Below the pieces are notes generated by a model. That model did no database searches. It saw only the letters and a list, made by a program, of their open reading frames with translations, and was not told the origin of the DNA. The translations under genes and the position numbers were made by a program. A DNA stretch of 64,000 bases from Salinibacterium sp. SWN248 (GTDB lineage Bacteria; Actinomycetota; Actinomycetes; Actinomycetales; Microbacteriaceae). Of the stretch, positions 44,065-53,074 are shown piece after piece (the stretch's first letter is position 1; the number at the start of each line of letters is the position of its first letter). The stretch spans positions 1,883,719 through 1,947,718 of the forward strand of contig NZ_JADYWW010000001.1 in NCBI RefSeq assembly GCF_015864575.1, in the 5' to 3' direction.

Positions 44065-44880
44065 CTAAGCAGTGCGGGGCTGATCGCCGTGAAGGCGAGG
44101 AACTGACGCAAGAAGTTTCTTGGTGTAGTCGTGCTGAGGTGAGGTAAGGATGTCGGCGGCCGCGCCTGATTCGACGACTTCACCGTGATACATCACGTAG
44201 ACGTAGTCGCAGAAACGCGCGACAACGCCCATGTCGTGAGTGATCATGAGCACCGCCATTCCGCGATCGTCGGCAAGAGCACCGATGGTCTCAAGCACGG
44301 CAGCTTGCACGGTCACGTCGAGCGCACTCGTCGCTTCATCCGCAATAAGCAGTCGGGGTGACGATGCGATCGCCATCGCGATCATGATGCGTTGGCGCAT
44401 TCCACCACTGAGCTCGTGAGGGTACTGACGGTAGACCGCGGCGGGGTTGCGGATACCGACCGCATCCAAACTCTCGATAACGAGAGCCTTGGCAGTCTTT
44501 CGCAGCTCGGGGCGGTGCGCCACGAGAACGTCGCGCACCTGATGTCCGACCCGGAACACCGGATTGAGCACCGACATCGGGTCCTGGAAGATCATCGAGG
44601 CTTGCGCACCGCGCACGCCCTGGATCGCCGAGAGCGGCGCTTTGAGAAGTTCACGGCCATCAAGAGTGATGGATGACTCCTCGCCATAGTGCGCGATTCG
44701 TTCATCGTTCAGCCGCAAGACTGACATCGCGGTGACCGACTTGCCGGAGCCTGATTCCCCAATGATCCCCACGCGGGTTCCCGCCTCGACGCGAATGGAA
44801 ACACCGCGCACAGCAGGCGGGGCGGATGCCGAGAACCGTACCGAAAGATCCCGAATTTCTAGGAGTGGTTGGTCGCTCAT
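44065..44880 (-). CDS. Peptide-type ABC transporter ATP-binding protein (DppD/OppD)
   Basis: The 271-residue ATPase has Walker A GESGSGKSV, signature LSGGMRQRIMIAMA, Walker B LLIADEATSALD and the switch His in LMITHDMGVVARFCD, with the C-terminal PQHDYTKKLL of the oligopeptide group. It overlaps the next ATPase gene by 4 bases; together they power the permeases at 47.3-49.1 kb. Confidence 0.93.
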   Translation of the reverse strand: MSDQPLLEIRDLSVRFSASAPPAVRGVSIRVEAGTRVGIIGESGSGKSVTAMSVLRLNDERIAHYGEESSITLDGRELLKAPLSAIQGVRGAQASMIFQDPMSVLNPVFRVGHQVRDVLVAHRPELRKTAKALVIESLDAVGIRNPAAVYRQYPHELSGGMRQRIMIAMAIASSPRLLIADEATSALDVTVQAAVLETIGALADDRGMAVLMITHDMGVVARFCDYVYVMYHGEVVESGAAADILTSPQHDYTKKLLASVPRLHGDQPRTA

Positions 44881-45719
44881 GCGCGGCTCCTCATCACGTT
44901 GATCGGGCTAGTGAGATCGGGGTCGATCGACAGCGGACGATGCCGCGACGCAGGATCGGGCTCAAGAACCGCTTCGATCAGGGCACGAGTATAAGGATGC
45001 TGCGGGTTGCTGAAGACTTCGTCAGACGTTCCGTACTCCACGATCTCGCCCAAATACATAACAGCGACGCGGTGCGACATGGCCCGCACAACGCCCAGAT
45101 TGTGGGCGATAAACAGGTACGCAATTCCTTGAGTGCGTTGGAGCTCTTGAAGCAGTTCGAGCACTTGGGCTTGCACCGACACATCGAGCGCGCTGGTTGG
45201 TTCGTCGCAGACGATCAGCGACGGGCTAACACCGAGCGCCCGAGCAATCGCGATGCGCTGGCGTTGACCACCGGAAAACTCGTGCGGGTACCGTCCCGCC
45301 ATCTCCGCCGACAGCCCGACTTGCTCGAGCAGCTCGCCCACGCGGGCGGCGGCGCCTGAGCGCGGCACAATCTTGTGCACCAGCATAGGCTCCGCGATTT
45401 GCCGGCCGACCGTCATCCGCGGGTCAAGTGTGGCGTACGGGTCTTGGAAGATCATCTGCAGGTCGCTGCGAATAGCGCGCATGCGGGTCGGCGTCACTTC
45501 GGCAAGATTCTCACCTTGATAGGTGATGGTGCCTTCGAAGGGCATCAACCCGAGGACGGCGCGCGCGACGGTCGACTTGCCCGACCCTGATTCGCCCACA
45601 AGCCCGACCGTCTCGCCGGCGGCGAGGGACAGCGAGACGTTATTGACGGCGGGCGTAGCGTTACCCGCGCCATAACGAACCGTGAGGTCTGAAATTTCTA
45701 GTAACGGTGAAGGGGTCAT
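44877..45719 (-). CDS. Peptide-type ABC transporter ATP-binding protein (DppF/OppF)
   Basis: The 280-residue ATPase has GESGSGKSTVARAVL (Walker A), FSGGQRQRIAIARAL (signature), LIVCDEPTSALDVS (Walker B) and FIAHNLGVVRAMSHR. FSNPQHPYTRALIEAV in the C-terminal part is the oligopeptide/dipeptide-ABC mark. It overlaps the deacylase gene by 4 bases, so its translation is coupled to that enzyme. Confidence 0.93.
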   Translation of the reverse strand: MTPSPLLEISDLTVRYGAGNATPAVNNVSLSLAAGETVGLVGESGSGKSTVARAVLGLMPFEGTITYQGENLAEVTPTRMRAIRSDLQMIFQDPYATLDPRMTVGRQIAEPMLVHKIVPRSGAAARVGELLEQVGLSAEMAGRYPHEFSGGQRQRIAIARALGVSPSLIVCDEPTSALDVSVQAQVLELLQELQRTQGIAYLFIAHNLGVVRAMSHRVAVMYLGEIVEYGTSDEVFSNPQHPYTRALIEAVLEPDPASRHRPLSIDPDLTSPINVMRSRA

Positions 45720-47287
45720 GCTGTTCTCCTTCTCAAGACGTGGCCAGGCAATTCGTGGGTGTGACGGCCGTCGCGCACTACCCGGACGCCGTTCACAAAA
45801 ACGTGGGCGATTCCCTGCGGTGTTTCAAGTGGGGACGCGTAGGTTGCCCGGTCCGCAACGGTTGACGCGTCGAAGACCGTGACGTCAGCGCACGCACCAA
45901 CAGCGAGCACGCCGCGGTCAGTGAATCCCAGTCGAGCTGCCGGCTTCGCCGTCATCTTGTGCACGATCTCCTCGGTGGTCATGCCAGCACGCGAGAGTTC
46001 GTCGAATGAACGCGGGAAGGTGCCGATCGACCGCGGATGAGGCAGATTGGCATCGTGGGTCAGGCTGAGGGCGAGCCCATCCGATGCCACAGAAACGAGC
46101 GGGTGCTGCAGCACCCGGAGTGCGTCGACGGGACGCGTGCCGACGATAATCACGTCAACGTTGAGATCGTTCGCACTGAGGAGTCCCACGGCGAGAGAAC
46201 CCCACGACTCGTGGGCTGATTCAGCAACCAATTCGGCGAGCGTCTTGCTAACCGCGAGCGGATTTGCTGAGGCCTTAGCCACCGTAATGGCCTCCGGTGG
46301 GAACCCTGCCGCCGACTCCAGCATCTCGGCGACGGCAGCCGGAGCATCCGCAATGCGTTGGGCGATCTCAGCCACGGGAAGTGCTCGCAGCGCGGTCGGC
46401 AACAGTTGAAGCATCGTGGTGTGACCGGCCAGATACGGATACGCATCGGCTTGCACATCACCGTTCGCGTTTTCGACGAGGGCGATCGCGGCGTCGAGGG
46501 CGCTGCCGTCGTCGTCACGGATCGAGCGAAAGTGCGAAATTTGCAGGCGAGCTCCCGCGGTCTCAGCAATCTGCAGGGCCTCAGTCACCGCATCCGCCAG
46601 TCCATCGCCGTCATAGGCGCGCATGTGCATACTGAGCAAAGCATCGTGTTGAGCAACTGAACGCGCGAGCTCAGTGAGTTCGTCGACCGGGCTGAGTTCG
46701 CCCGGCGAATACATGAGACCCAAGCTCAAACCCCACGCGCCCGCCGCTAGCGCCTCCTGCAGCTCGGCAACCATGGTCGCGCGGCGATCGTCATCGTGAT
46801 GAGGGTCGACCCCAACTCTGGTTTGAGCGGCAAGCACGATAGTTCCGTGCCCCACGAGCGGTGCCACGTTCGTCGCCGCCGGTGTGGCATCGAGCGCGGC
46901 AAAGTACTCACTCACCGAGTTCCAGCTCACCTCGACATCGGCGACGATGTCCACGGGCCCGATAATCGCCCGAACGTCGTCGGGGTTGCCGCGAATCGGC
47001 GCCGGACTCAATCCGCAATTGCCAATCACTTCGGTGGTGATGCCCTGCAGCACTCGTGATTCACATTCCGGGTACGCAAAGCGGGTGAGATCGGAGTGCG
47101 TGTGGATGTCGATGAATCCCGGTGCCACGATGAGGCCGGCGCAGTCGACCACCACGTCGGCATCGCTCTCGAGGAAGTTGCCAATGCCAGCGATCTTTCC
47201 GTCGGCGAGCAGTACGTCGGCGTTTAGCAGTGGGGCGCCGGTTCCGTCAGCAACCTGACCTCCGCGCAGCAGCGTGACGCGGGTCAT
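45716..47287 (-). CDS. N-acyl-D-amino-acid deacylase (amidohydrolase)
   Basis: This metal-dependent enzyme of the D-aminoacylase family removes the acyl group from N-acyl-D-amino acids. The 523 residues from the ATG at 47287 start TRVTLLRGGQVADGTGAPLLNADVLLADGKIAGIG, with PGFIDIHTHSDLTRF (metal His) and QADAYPYLAGHTTM. The C-terminal amidohydrolase-composite lobe is complete. The start overlaps the permease stop by 4 bases, and the end overlaps an ATPase gene by 4, so a catabolic enzyme is placed inside the transporter operon. The exact acyl and amino acid preference is unknown. Confidence 0.88.
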   Translation of the reverse strand: MTRVTLLRGGQVADGTGAPLLNADVLLADGKIAGIGNFLESDADVVVDCAGLIVAPGFIDIHTHSDLTRFAYPECESRVLQGITTEVIGNCGLSPAPIRGNPDDVRAIIGPVDIVADVEVSWNSVSEYFAALDATPAATNVAPLVGHGTIVLAAQTRVGVDPHHDDDRRATMVAELQEALAAGAWGLSLGLMYSPGELSPVDELTELARSVAQHDALLSMHMRAYDGDGLADAVTEALQIAETAGARLQISHFRSIRDDDGSALDAAIALVENANGDVQADAYPYLAGHTTMLQLLPTALRALPVAEIAQRIADAPAAVAEMLESAAGFPPEAITVAKASANPLAVSKTLAELVAESAHESWGSLAVGLLSANDLNVDVIIVGTRPVDALRVLQHPLVSVASDGLALSLTHDANLPHPRSIGTFPRSFDELSRAGMTTEEIVHKMTAKPAARLGFTDRGVLAVGACADVTVFDASTVADRATYASPLETPQGIAHVFVNGVRVVRDGRHTHELPGHVLRRRTA

Positions 47288-48162
47288 GAGCGACGCCGCC
47301 GTCTCATGGGGTTCGCTGATTCGGCGATAAGTTCGCCAGCGAACATCAGCACGGCAGCGACGAAGGTGATGACAAGGCCAGCCGAAATCGCATACCAGGG
47401 TGATGTGACGTAGTAGTTCTTCGAGGCCTCGAGGATCGTGCCCCACGTGGAGGCTGGCAAGTCGACGCCCAGACCGAGGTAGCTCAGACCTGCTTCGATC
47501 AGGATGGCTTCCGCCATGAGCGTGGGGATCAGCGTCAGCAGTGGGCCGGCGGCGTTAGGAAGCACGTGGAGGCCCAAGATTTGAGTCGGTCGCACTCCCC
47601 CGACCCGCAACGCTGTGACAAACTCGCGCTCCTTGAGACTGCGCGTTTGCGCTCGCATCAGGAGAAATACGCGAGGGAAGAAGAGGAACCCAATAATGAC
47701 CGTGAGCGAAAGGCTCGTGGTGCCGAAGCTCGCGACCATCAAAATGGCGAAGAGCACGAGAGGGAAAGCGAGCGTCGCCGAAGCGACACTCGTGAACGCG
47801 CCATCCACAAACCGTCCGGCGTTTCCGGCGATGAGGCCAGTGGGAAGACCGATGACGAGGGCGACGAGAACACTGCCCGCCGCGATGACGAGCTCGAGTT
47901 GAGTGGAGTACACGAGTCGAGCCCAGACGTCGGCTCCCGCTTCATCCGTTCCCAACGGATGCGCAAAACTCGGAGATAACAGGATGGACGACGCGTCAAT
48001 CGCCGAAGGCGAGTACGGGCTGAAGAGCGACGGCCAGACCGCCATGAAGAGCGCCACTACGCCGATGACAATGAGCGAGAGTCTCGCGGGGCCGACGGCG
48101 GCAATAGCAGCGAAAGTGCGCGACACGGGTGTTCCGCTCGTGCGGGGTTCTGTGAGTGTCAT
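47284..48162 (-). CDS. Peptide-type ABC transporter permease (DppC/OppC)
   Basis: The 292-residue permease has about six membrane helices, SFAHPLGTDEAGADVWARLVYST near the N-terminal third (the OppC hallmark) and the EAA loop region QTRSLKEREFVTALRVGGVRPTQILGLHVLPNA. It overlaps the other permease gene and the deacylase gene by 4 bases each. Confidence 0.93.
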   Translation of the reverse strand: MTLTEPRTSGTPVSRTFAAIAAVGPARLSLIVIGVVALFMAVWPSLFSPYSPSAIDASSILLSPSFAHPLGTDEAGADVWARLVYSTQLELVIAAGSVLVALVIGLPTGLIAGNAGRFVDGAFTSVASATLAFPLVLFAILMVASFGTTSLSLTVIIGFLFFPRVFLLMRAQTRSLKEREFVTALRVGGVRPTQILGLHVLPNAAGPLLTLIPTLMAEAILIEAGLSYLGLGVDLPASTWGTILEASKNYYVTSPWYAISAGLVITFVAAVLMFAGELIAESANPMRRRRRS

Positions 48163-49118
48163 TCTGTGATCCTCGGGTCGACGAGACGGTAAGCGAGGTC
48201 TGCGAGGTAACCAACGAGCAGCACCACAATCGTGGTGAGCAAGACGGCACCCTGCACTACTTGGTAGTCACGGTTGAGAACGCTCGAGAGTAGGAGTTGG
48301 CCGATACCCCCGAGGCCAAAGACGGCCTCCACGAGCACGGCACCTCCGACGAGCGCTCCGATCTGTACTCCTACGATCGTGATCATCGGGGTGACGGCGT
48401 TGCGCATGGCGTAGACGAAGACGCGGCGCGGTGTCGAAATGCCCATGGCCAGCGCCGTGCGCATGTAATCCTGGCGGAGAACGTCGGATGCTTCGGCATA
48501 GACGAAGCGCGTCAGCACTCCCCCGAGGAAGATCGCCAGCGTCGTGACCGGCAGAATCATCTGGATGAAGAACTCTCCGAAGTCATCGAAGGGGCTGGTG
48601 AATCCGCCCGACGGCAGGATGTCGAGCGTGACCGAGAAGATGATGATGAGGAACAGGCCGAGCCAGACCGCGGGAATCGCGATCGCCAATGTCGTCACCA
48701 GACGCACTGCCCGGTCGACGATTCCGTTGCGGAAGTACGCGGCGGCCATTCCGAAGATGATGGAGAGCGGTACCGCAATGAGCACGGCTCCCAGAATGAG
48801 AAATAACGTGGGCGGAACAGCGCCCGCTACGAGCTCGACTACGGCGACCCCGCTACGGCTGGAAACTCCGAAGTCTCCGCGCAGGATGTCTCCGAGCCAA
48901 ATGCCGTACTGAACGGGCCAGGGCTGGTCGAGCCCCATTTCTGTTCGCAACCGGGCCAGCGTTTCCGCCGCATCCGGCCGCCCCGCCTGGGGACCGAGCA
49001 GCAGAACTGCTGGATCCCCAGGGGTGAGCCGAAGAGCGAGGAAGGCGAACACCGAGACGAACCACAAGACCACGGCGAGCTTTGCCGCCTCTATTCCTGC
49101 GCGTCGCATGATTTTCAC
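48159..49118 (-). CDS. Peptide-type ABC transporter permease (DppB/OppB)
   Basis: The 319-residue permease has about six helices, FLALRLTPGDPAVLLLGPQAG near the N-terminus (OppB mark), the EAA-type loop DVLRQDYMRTALAMGISTPRRVFVYAMRNA, and ends DLAYRLVDPRI. Gap of 53 bases to the binding-protein gene. Confidence 0.94.
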   Translation of the reverse strand: MKIMRRAGIEAAKLAVVLWFVSVFAFLALRLTPGDPAVLLLGPQAGRPDAAETLARLRTEMGLDQPWPVQYGIWLGDILRGDFGVSSRSGVAVVELVAGAVPPTLFLILGAVLIAVPLSIIFGMAAAYFRNGIVDRAVRLVTTLAIAIPAVWLGLFLIIIFSVTLDILPSGGFTSPFDDFGEFFIQMILPVTTLAIFLGGVLTRFVYAEASDVLRQDYMRTALAMGISTPRRVFVYAMRNAVTPMITIVGVQIGALVGGAVLVEAVFGLGGIGQLLLSSVLNRDYQVVQGAVLLTTIVVLLVGYLADLAYRLVDPRITE

Positions 49119-49171
49119 GATGCTGCCTCCCTCGTTCCTTCGTGTTGTTGCGTGCTGTGTCGTGCGCGGTG

Positions 49172-50680
49172 TTACTGGCTGACGGTGACCTGCGAGAGCA
49201 GAGCCCAGCCGAGCGGGTTGACCTCATAGCCCGAGACATCCGGACCAGCGATCGAAGCAACCGGGGTCGACTGCACGATCATGATGGGGAGTTCGTCAAC
49301 GAGAATCTGCTGGAGTTCGCCGTAGAGCTCGCCCCGAGTTGCCTCGTCAGAGACGCGGGTAGCGTCAAGAACGAGATCGGATACCGTCTGGTTCTGGTAG
49401 TCGTCCGCAAGGTGCGGAATCATGATGATGTCGAAGAAGGAGTGGGGGTCCGCTCCAACGTTGAACACATTCCAGGTGGCGTCATAGCCGCGGCTCACGT
49501 AAGCGTCGAGCCAGACCGAAATCTCTGTGATGTTGACGTTCAAGGTCACACCGATTTCAGCCAAGGATGCCTGCCAGACGCGGGCGAGCTGTTCAGCCTC
49601 CGGGAAGCCGGAAGGAACTTCGAGCGAGAACTCGAGGTCAGACTCGCCAGCAGCAGCGAGCATTGTCGCAGCCTTGTCGAGGTCGTACTCGTAGCCATCC
49701 TGCTCGGAGTAGGCCCAGCTGCTCTCAGGCAACGGGCTCCAGCTGCTCGAGCCGCCGCCACCGTAGGCGATTTCCCGAATGGAGTCCTTGTCGAGGGCGT
49801 GTGCCAGAGCCTGGCGCACCATCGGGTCAGCAAGCTTTCCCGATGAGTTGAACTCGATCAGCGAGAGGCTGTTCGATGCCACCGGCTCGACGAGGGCGGC
49901 CCGGTCGGCGTCGAGCTGCGACACCGTTGCGGCAGATGCGCTGGCAAGAATGTCAACGCTTCCGCTGTAGAGGTTGTTAAGCGCGACCTGCTGGTCGGTG
50001 ATGGGCTGCAGTCGAAGAGTTTCCGTCGGCGACACATCGCCGAAGTAGTCATCGAAGCTGGTCAGCACGATCTCAGTGTTTGCCGTCCAGCTCTCGAACT
50101 CGTACGGGCCTGAGCCCACCGGGTCAGAAGTGGCGGTTTCGAAGCTCGAGGGAGCCACGATGGCGATCGATGCGAGCCCTGCGAGGAACGTAGCATCCGG
50201 GTTGTTGAGGGTGATGACGACCGTTGAGTCATCGGTTGCCTCATACGATGCGACGTCAGCAAGACGGCCCGACCAGATGGAGTCTTCCGCTGTGCCGGCG
50301 CGTTCCATCGATGCGATAACGGCGGCAGCGTCAACTGAGGTTCCGTCGTGGAATACGGCATCCGGCGCTAGGCTGAACGTGAACACCGTTGCGTCTTCGT
50401 TTACCTCGTACGTCGCGAGGTCGGGCTGAAGCTTCAGCTCGGCGTCGTAGTCGACGAGAGACGAGAACACGAGCTCACGAATCGCAAATTCGAAGATGAT
50501 GAGCTGATTGGTGTGAGGATCGAAGTTGTCAATGTCGCCCGCCAGAGCTACGACTACCTCATCCTTGATTGCTGCTGGGTCGTCGTTATTCGATGACTCA
50601 GCAGCGCATCCTGTAAGCACGAGCGAACTTACTGCGGCAAGGCCGATCAACGACCGACGCCATGGTGACTTGTTACTCAT
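49172..50680 (-). CDS. ABC transporter substrate-binding lipoprotein (family 5)
   Basis: The 502-residue protein has a lipoprotein signal (AAVSSLVLTGCAAES, Cys at about 24) and the family 5 solute-binding fold: DIDNFDPHTNQL, VFTFSLAPDAVFHDGTSVDAAAVIASMERA, and MVRQALAHALDKDSI. It would capture a peptide-like or other organic substrate outside the cell and hand it to the two permeases. The 64-base gap upstream may hold a second promoter. Confidence 0.93.
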   Translation of the reverse strand: MSNKSPWRRSLIGLAAVSSLVLTGCAAESSNNDDPAAIKDEVVVALAGDIDNFDPHTNQLIIFEFAIRELVFSSLVDYDAELKLQPDLATYEVNEDATVFTFSLAPDAVFHDGTSVDAAAVIASMERAGTAEDSIWSGRLADVASYEATDDSTVVITLNNPDATFLAGLASIAIVAPSSFETATSDPVGSGPYEFESWTANTEIVLTSFDDYFGDVSPTETLRLQPITDQQVALNNLYSGSVDILASASAATVSQLDADRAALVEPVASNSLSLIEFNSSGKLADPMVRQALAHALDKDSIREIAYGGGGSSSWSPLPESSWAYSEQDGYEYDLDKAATMLAAAGESDLEFSLEVPSGFPEAEQLARVWQASLAEIGVTLNVNITEISVWLDAYVSRGYDATWNVFNVGADPHSFFDIIMIPHLADDYQNQTVSDLVLDATRVSDEATRGELYGELQQILVDELPIMIVQSTPVASIAGPDVSGYEVNPLGWALLSQVTVSQ

Positions 50681-50744
50681 TGCGCTACCTTTCTGTTACT
50701 TCTCTTGGTTGGTGCAGGGGTGTTACTAGTGACCCGCGGGCTGG

Positions 50745-51857
50745 TTAGTGCCTACCGACGGGATTCCAGATGTCGACCACTTCGTTGCCGTCGACCACGT
50801 GTACGCGACTGAACATGTTCACTACGCCACACGCATGATTAGGGATGATTCGAACTCGGCTTTCGAAGCCGAGTTCGTCGATGCCGGCTCCGTTGAGGAT
50901 GCCGTGCTCTTCGTACGCACGCTCGAAAACGATGTTGTCGGCGAGAGCTCCTTCGGGAGCCGTCACGAGCCCCAGGGTGTCGCCGCGGTTAGAGCGGTCG
51001 GAGCTCATCGCCTTGATGCCCGCATCAATAACGCGACGATCGGCAGCGGGAACGCTCACCACGGTGCTGAGCACGGTAAGGGCACACTGTGCGCTCAATG
51101 CCGATCCGAGTCGGAATTGGTTGGCATCGAAGAAGACGTAGGTTCCGGCGCGGGCTTCGGTGACACCAGATACGCGCGGTGCAGATTCCCAGCCGGGCGT
51201 CGAGCCGACTGAGACCACCGAGATGGTGTGACCGGATGCTCGCAGCTGTTCGGCTACGGCGACCAACGACGAGGCGGCGCCCGTTCCAGCCGCGACGATC
51301 TCATCGCGAGAGCCCTTGAGGCTCGCAAGCTGACCTTCGTGCATATAGACGCCATCGAGCAGGATGCCCGGCAAGGCGGCGATTTCAGCCGCGACGTCGT
51401 CCGCTACGGCAGCCAGCACTCCCGTACGAGCGAGGCCAGTGTCGATCTCCAGAATGACCGGGATCGTAGAGTCGGCCGCCACGGCAGCCTGAGACAACAC
51501 TGCAGCGAGTTCGACCGAGTCGATTCCGACCGCTAGGCGTGCGGTGTGGTTTGCCTCGGCGGCAAAGCGAGCCTTCTGAGCAGAAGCCGGAGCGTTCGCC
51601 CAGAAGACGTCGTCAATTCCCGCATCGAGCAAGGCTTCGGCCTCCGCCATCGTTGCGCAGGTGAATCCAACAGCGCCGGCCTGCAACTGCAGCCGAGCGA
51701 CTTCAATCATTTTCGAGGTCTTGAAGTGGGGACGAAGAGCAACCTCCGCCTTCACCGCGAACTCCGCCATCATGCTGATATTGCGCATCATCTGCGCGCG
51801 ATCGATCAGCAAGGCCGGGGTTTCCACAGATTCGAACAGGGTGGGGCTGAAGGTCAT
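50745..51857 (-). CDS. D-threonine aldolase/D-serine dehydratase-like PLP enzyme
   Basis: The 370-residue protein is a fold-type III PLP enzyme (alanine racemase N-terminal barrel) of the DSD1/D-threonine aldolase group. RPHFKTSKM carries the PLP lysine, TPALLIDRAQM is the usual start, SVGSTPGWE binds phosphate, and IPNHACGVVN near the end is the metal (His/Cys) site. It would cleave or dehydrate a D-3-hydroxy amino acid. The start overlaps the upstream gene by 4 bases (ATGA). Confidence 0.87.
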   Translation of the reverse strand: MTFSPTLFESVETPALLIDRAQMMRNISMMAEFAVKAEVALRPHFKTSKMIEVARLQLQAGAVGFTCATMAEAEALLDAGIDDVFWANAPASAQKARFAAEANHTARLAVGIDSVELAAVLSQAAVAADSTIPVILEIDTGLARTGVLAAVADDVAAEIAALPGILLDGVYMHEGQLASLKGSRDEIVAAGTGAASSLVAVAEQLRASGHTISVVSVGSTPGWESAPRVSGVTEARAGTYVFFDANQFRLGSALSAQCALTVLSTVVSVPAADRRVIDAGIKAMSSDRSNRGDTLGLVTAPEGALADNIVFERAYEEHGILNGAGIDELGFESRVRIIPNHACGVVNMFSRVHVVDGNEVVDIWNPVGRH

Positions 51858-53074
51858 GATCCGCTCCTCATCATGTCGGCGGCATCCCGAATCCACGAGA
51901 GTGTCGGTGCAGTTGCCGTGCCGTAGTTGTAGAGGGCGAGCTTGCTCACACCCGAACCGCGGATGGCATCTACCTTCGACAGAAAACTGTCTTTCGTCGG
52001 GTGGAAGCTGGGCCAGAGAGTGATCGCGGAGGCCAGGGACTCTGCTCCACGATCGGAGAGCGCGGCAGCGGCGAGAGTGTGGTCGAGTTCGCGAGCCACC
52101 TCGCCAGCGGTCGGATAGTAGCTTTCGAGAACGAAAGAGTCGGCGACAGCAACACTCGCTGCGACATCCACGCCCTCCATCCAGTTGCTGAAGGCGGGGC
52201 GACCCCAGACTGCGGCACTGAGATCGAGCACTGCGCCCTTGGCGCGGATCTCGCGGGCAACGCGGCCAGCGAGCTCGGTGACCACGTCGTTACGCATGCG
52301 GGTGTAGGCCGCGAGATCGGGCCACATCATGTGGAGCGACGCGATTTCGGCGCCATCATCGGCGTCGCGACCGGCGGGTGCTTCGGCGTTCCAGGTGCGG
52401 TGAAGTTCGTTCGAGACCCGAAGACGCAGGGCTCCGACGTCGATTCCGCGGGCTGTTCCCTGTTCTCGGCAGTGGCTGCAGAAGCACAGTGAGAGAAGGT
52501 AGCGCGTGGTCGGGTCGAGGCGGGCGCCCCACAGTTCGTGAGGATGACCGTGGTTGTAGAGCAGGTACGAGAGGCTCTCTACCAACACACGATCGAACAG
52601 CCCCGAGCCGGCGATCTCCGCCACAAGCTCAACCGCGTACTGCTGAGCAGCAGGGTTTGCTGGGCACAGTCCGTGGGTGAACGCGTCGCCGAAACAATTC
52701 TTGATTGCTGCTTCGGGATGCTCGGTTGCCATCGTGGTGTTGTGGAATGCGATTCCCCAGCCACTGAGCGAAACGCCCGCGGCATCCGCAGCACGCTTGA
52801 GCGAGGGATAGAGATCCGGATGCTCGGTCGCGATGGAGGAGGGCGGAACGGCCAAGCCGCTGAAGTTGTTGAAGCCGAGGGGCAAGTGACTCGTGTTTGC
52901 TTCCGCCACCGTCGAGACACGGTCGAGTCGGCGAGGAGAGATGACCTCGGCCGAGTGATAAGCAGTGGCGATGACGAGGCGGTCGACACCGAGTTCGGCT
53001 ACCGTCTCGACAACGCGTTCTGCGCCGTCGGCGATGACGTCCCAGGGGTAGATGAGCAGCGATACTTCAGACAA
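51854..53074 (-). CDS. Protein of unknown function, possible TIM-barrel hydrolase
   Basis: The 406-residue protein has no signal peptide. It starts MSEVSLLIYPWDVIADGAERVVETVAELGVDRLVIATAYHS, which looks like the first strand and helix of a TIM barrel, contains LCFCSHCREQG (a CxCxxC-type metal or structural site) after a barrel-like strand FDRVLVESLSYLLY, and later VVWGRPAFSNWM-like and SFVLESYYPT segments. This layout resembles glycoside-hydrolase-like barrels, but I cannot name a family. It is coupled to the D-threonine aldolase-like gene (4-base overlap) and to the dehydrogenase gene (8-base overlap), so it is an integral part of the pathway. Confidence 0.6.
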   Translation of the reverse strand: MSEVSLLIYPWDVIADGAERVVETVAELGVDRLVIATAYHSAEVISPRRLDRVSTVAEANTSHLPLGFNNFSGLAVPPSSIATEHPDLYPSLKRAADAAGVSLSGWGIAFHNTTMATEHPEAAIKNCFGDAFTHGLCPANPAAQQYAVELVAEIAGSGLFDRVLVESLSYLLYNHGHPHELWGARLDPTTRYLLSLCFCSHCREQGTARGIDVGALRLRVSNELHRTWNAEAPAGRDADDGAEIASLHMMWPDLAAYTRMRNDVVTELAGRVAREIRAKGAVLDLSAAVWGRPAFSNWMEGVDVAASVAVADSFVLESYYPTAGEVARELDHTLAAAALSDRGAESLASAITLWPSFHPTKDSFLSKVDAIRGSGVSKLALYNYGTATAPTLSWIRDAADMMRSGS

